From JANQRV01 sp964533785 (GTDB lineage Bacteria > Bacteroidota > Bacteroidia > Chitinophagales > Saprospiraceae): a stretch of DNA of 10,178 nucleotides. The translations under genes were made by a program, and so were the position numbers. Below, piece by piece: positions 7,592 to 10,178 of this stretch. The DNA lies in contig CAZHNG010000255.1 in assembly GCA_964533785.1 (NCBI GenBank), positions 1 to 10,178 on the forward strand, given 5' to 3'. The stretch's first letter is position 1. Each line of letters opens with the position of its first letter. The notes under the pieces were generated by a model that worked only from the letters and a program-made list of their open reading frames with translations, made no database searches and was not told the origin of the DNA.

Positions 7592-8863
7592 ATGGCTAAT
7601 TTTCAAGTCTTCGGCAAGATCGGACTGATCCTGTTGCTCGTTTTTTCTTTGACTTGCAACAGAAACGTCAAGTGGAAAGGCCAAGCCCCTATCAGGATCG
7701 TCCCAACTACCACTTTGCCCATTCAAAAGCAGTATAAAGGCCTTTTTGAACTGGGAAACGGGATTTACGTATCCAATGATTTTGAAGGCGCTCGTCTAAA
7801 CGGCATAGTATTGACCGAGGATGATTTGATTACCGCTTTGATCACTCCGGAAAATACGCCTATCAACCCCAGTCCCTGGTACGCATTTAAAATTTGGGCG
7901 GAAGAACAACAGGATATTCGTCTCAAATTGACTTATTTGGATGGTGCTTCTCATCGCTACCACCCTAAATTGAGTTACGACGGATCAAACTGGGAAAAAT
8001 TACCCGAGGAGAAATATACTTCGGGAGAAATCACTCCCAATAGTGACGAAAGGCAATTGCCAAAGGATATTACCATGCAATTGAGCATTGGCCCGGATAC
8101 TTTATGGGTAGCTGCACAGGAGCTTAAAACTTCCAAACACGTTGCCCGGTGGATCGAGCAACTGACTACCCTACCCTACGTCTCTTCTGAATCCATAGGT
8201 GAGAGCAGGGAAGGCAGACCCATCCATCTGTTACGGATTGGAGAAGGTAATGATGAAAAGATGATCTTCGTGCTTTCCAGGCAGCATCCGCCGGAAGTAA
8301 CGGGTTTTTTGGCTATGCAATCTTTTGTGGAAACCATTGCTTCAGATGATCCGCTGGCCAAACAATTTCGGCAGAACTACACCACCTACGTTGTACCTTT
8401 TGCTAATCCGGATGGGGTAGATAACGGCCATTGGCGGCACAGCACCGCAGGAATCGACTTAAACCGGGATTGGGAAAATGTCAACCAACCAGAAGTAGCT
8501 GCTATTCAAAATTTTATGGAAAGTAAAGTGGCTTCCGGTGAAGGGAAGTTTTACTTTGCAGTCGATTTTCATTCTACCTGGGAAGATATTTACTATACCA
8601 TTAACCCGGAGTTCAAGGGGAACATGCCCGGTTTGGTGCCTCAGATGATCAATGCTATGGCCGAAGAATTGAAATTGGATCCAAACATACGTCCGGGCGA
8701 TGCCATTAAGCGAACCGTTACTTCTAGCAATTATTTCTTCCATACTTACGGAGCGGAATCGCTGACTTACGAAATTGGTGACGGCACGCCGAGGGATTTA
8801 TTGAAAAAAAAAGGATCGGTATCGGCGATGAAATTGATGGAGCTTTTGTTGGATTCTCAATAA
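7592..8863 (+). CDS. M14 family zinc carboxypeptidase, lipoprotein, CCP-like
   Basis: This 423-residue zinc metallocarboxypeptidase carries a lipoprotein signal. A hydrophobic segment (8-20) leads to SLTC, with Cys22 as the lipidation site. No acidic residues follow the cysteine, so surface export by the known Bacteroidota signal is not indicated and a periplasm-facing location is inferred. Residues about 50-180 form a beta-rich domain with PWYAFKIWAEE (95-105), which resembles the N-terminal domain of cytosolic carboxypeptidases (Nna1/CCP, M14B). The catalytic domain follows: zinc ligands His232 and Glu235 in QHPPE, substrate-binding Asn291-Arg292 in DLNRDW, the third zinc ligand His327 in DFHSTW, and the catalytic Glu394 in LTYEIGDG. 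All key residues are present, so the enzyme should be active. It would remove C-terminal residues from peptides, possibly in cell-wall or peptide turnover (inference). The ATG at 7592 gives the intact signal peptide. It lies 48 bases after the CBS gene, with a weak promoter-like AACTTTTG at 7552-7559. Confidence 0.9.
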   Translation: MANFQVFGKIGLILLLVFSLTCNRNVKWKGQAPIRIVPTTTLPIQKQYKGLFELGNGIYVSNDFEGARLNGIVLTEDDLITALITPENTPINPSPWYAFKIWAEEQQDIRLKLTYLDGASHRYHPKLSYDGSNWEKLPEEKYTSGEITPNSDERQLPKDITMQLSIGPDTLWVAAQELKTSKHVARWIEQLTTLPYVSSESIGESREGRPIHLLRIGEGNDEKMIFVLSRQHPPEVTGFLAMQSFVETIASDDPLAKQFRQNYTTYVVPFANPDGVDNGHWRHSTAGIDLNRDWENVNQPEVAAIQNFMESKVASGEGKFYFAVDFHSTWEDIYYTINPEFKGNMPGLVPQMINAMAEELKLDPNIRPGDAIKRTVTSSNYFFHTYGAESLTYEIGDGTPRDLLKKKGSVSAMKLMELLLDSQ

Positions 8864-8910
8864 ATCTTCTACTACGGATTATACAGTTATTTAGACCCTG
8901 AATTTCAAAC

Positions 8911-9649
8911 ATGATCTGGAGAAAAATCCTAAAAAGATTAAAAAGCAACGATTACAACCCAGTTACTTTGGCAGTAGAAGTATTGCTTATCATCTTTTCT
9001 ATTTTAATCGCTATCTCCGCCCATAGGTACAATCAAAACATCAAGAACCAGGCTAAACTAAACGATTATTTAGCCGCTATCTATCAAGAGTTACACGAAG
9101 AACAATTCGCCAATCGCAACAATCTTTACGATTGCCAGAAGGATATCCAATGTGTCCAAAGATGCCTGCAACTTTGCCGTTATAACCAAATCGATAGTTT
9201 AAATTTAGCCTTGCAAAACCTCAAAGAAGTCTTTTCAAGAAGAGTATTCAGAGCTTTTCCTCCAACCACCTTTGACATCATGCTCTCTACCGGAGATCTA
9301 TCTTTGATAAAAAACCTTGAATTTCGGCAAAATCTCGCTTCTACTATTTCTTTTCGCAACAATTACATTAAACGACCTGGCTGAATTTGATGCCCAGGTC
9401 ACTGAATTCTCCCTCAAGATGGGACAGTATTTAAACTTAGCCTGTCTGGCTACCACCAAAGCAAACCACCTGTGTCTGTTGGATCGTACCGGTTTTATTC
9501 AAGACCCCCATAATGAACTATTCATATTCCTGGCCATGGCCCAAGAAAGAGCGTACCATCTTAAAATAGCCATCGATGTTATTGACCAACGAATTATGGA
9601 AATGGAGGAATTATATGGGTTGGGAGATACTCCCGGCATTAAAAAATGA
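8911..9649 (+). pseudogene. DUF6090-like membrane-anchored protein, frameshifted
   Basis: Two consecutive frames join into one plausible protein. The first (from ATG 8911) has a basic N-terminus (MIWRKILKRLK), one membrane helix (about 19-38, TLAVEVLLIIFSILIAISAH) and a long helical region, and stops at TGA 9382-9384. The continuation lies one base ahead, reading NDLAEFDAQVTEFSLK and ending at TGA 9647-9649. Removing one A from the run AAA at 9370-9372 joins them as FRNNYI-NDLAEF and gives 245 residues. That length and layout (N-terminal anchor followed by alpha-helical cytoplasmic or periplasmic domain) match my recollection of DUF6090 proteins of Bacteroidota, whose function is unknown. The gene starts 47 bases after the carboxypeptidase gene on the same strand. 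The break may be a real mutation or a base-call error in the A run. The frameshift is well supported; the family name is less certain. Confidence 0.75.
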
Positions 9650-9668
9650 AAATCCAGGCAACAAACAA

Positions 9669-10094
9669 TTAACCTGCAACTTCTCCATATTTCCGCCATC
9701 CCCCAAGAATAGCACCAGCCAACGCCCAGATAAGCAGATAAACACCGCCGTCAATAAATCCCAGGAAAACCGGCCGGAAAGAAAACAACGTTTGCACCAA
9801 TGTTGGAAAAGCAAAAAAGGAAAACCCCATGAGCAATGCCATAGTTAAACCCGCTTGGACCGATTCGATCCCCATTCTCATAAAAAGATAAGCTAAGGTA
9901 TAACCAAAGAATAAAGAGCCAAAAATACTGATAAAGTAGGGAAATAGCGATTGTTTACTTTCGATCTCCTCCATCGTCAATTCGTTGTATTCCATCCAAT
10001 AATCAGCGAAAACGCCGTACCAGATAGCTGGGATAACTTGTGCTAAAACAACGATTACCAACACCGCCCAATGATTGATCTTTAGGTTTTTCAT
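9669..10094 (-). CDS. DUF1761-like four-helix membrane protein
   Basis: The 141-residue protein has four predicted membrane helices (about 8-28, 52-72, 80-100 and 112-132), with an acidic stretch between the first two (EYNELTMEEIESKQ, about 35-48). The N-terminal pattern of lysines followed by NHWAVLVIVVLAQVIPAIWYGVF is typical of DUF1761, a family of small inner-membrane proteins with no known function. The length fits the family. The ATG at 10092-10094 gives a short basic N-terminus before the first helix. It converges with the frameshifted gene to its left; only 19 bases separate the two stop codons, and no strong terminator hairpin is seen there. Upstream of the start, toward the window edge, is a tandem heptanucleotide array. 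Confidence 0.85.
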   Translation of the reverse strand: MKNLKINHWAVLVIVVLAQVIPAIWYGVFADYWMEYNELTMEEIESKQSLFPYFISIFGSLFFGYTLAYLFMRMGIESVQAGLTMALLMGFSFFAFPTLVQTLFSFRPVFLGFIDGGVYLLIWALAGAILGGWRKYGEVAG

Positions 10095-10123
10095 GTTTTG
10101 TATGTTTATAGTTTGTTTAAAAA

Positions 10124-10178
10124 CTAGACTTTTGACGCTAGACTCTAGAAGTTAGACTAAAAATTCTAACTAATTGAC
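10124..10178. repeat. Degenerate 7-base tandem repeat array, reaching window edge
   Basis: From 10124 the sequence divides cleanly into 7-base units: CTAGACT, TTTGACG, CTAGACT, CTAGAAG, TTAGACT, AAAAATT, CTAACTA, ATTGAC. The first five are close variants of one unit (consensus CTAGACT; on the minus strand AGTCTAG). The last ones are more decayed but keep the phase. It lies 30 bases upstream of the DUF1761-like start, inside or next to its promoter region, and may continue beyond the window. Confidence 0.65.

Noticed and set aside
9650..9668. Bidirectional terminator between the convergent genes
   Set aside because: The gap is only 19 bases and shows no stable inverted repeat.
9576..9848. 90-residue plus-strand frame
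   Set aside because: Overlaps the end of the frameshifted gene and lies antisense to the DUF1761-like gene; low-quality composition.

Overview
The window looks like a piece of a Bacteroidota chromosome, most likely a marine or sludge-type Saprospiria or related lineage (inference). The reasons are the style of the FtsX/MacB permease, a protein of the DUF6090 type, a lipoprotein peptidase with a short Bacteroidota-type leader, almost no Shine-Dalgarno sequences before the genes, and one exact match to the Bacteroidota -7 promoter box (TAnnTTTG). GC content looks moderate. There are no rRNA, tRNA, CRISPR or transposase genes.

Left part (1-2329, minus strand): two genes run leftward. The upstream one is an alpha/beta hydrolase-like protein with a clear GHSRG nucleophile elbow. 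It stops about 60 residues after the elbow, in a tail that does not look like protein. It overlaps by about 40 bases a long open frame, shifted by one base, that lacks any ATG or GTG start and runs off the left edge. That frame encodes a large, well-patterned protein of a family I recognise only as conserved and uncharacterised. The junction at 1376-1420 is therefore a damaged or recoded gene boundary: a frameshift, a deletion or +1 recoding. Region 2330-2738 is a divergent intergenic region with weak promoter candidates and a small palindrome.

Middle part (2739-7543, plus strand): a DASS/SLC13-type sodium-coupled anion symporter with both SNT motifs; a large 811-residue ABC-type permease with two MacB/FtsX halves and no ATPase next to it; and a small protein made of two CBS domains, whose real start is probably the ATG at 7145 just downstream of a promoter.

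Right part (7592-10178): an M14 metallocarboxypeptidase lipoprotein resembling the cytosolic (Nna1/CCP) subfamily, probably co-transcribed with the CBS gene; a DUF6090-like membrane-anchored protein broken by a one-base frameshift at an A run; a convergent DUF1761-like four-helix membrane protein; and, upstream of that gene at the window edge, a degenerate 7-base tandem repeat array.

The genes do not form one obvious pathway; they read as a housekeeping and accessory mix. No defence system or mobile element is visible. The points most worth checking are the broken hydrolase junction, the uncharacterised large protein beside it, the heptanucleotide array and the DUF6090 frameshift.
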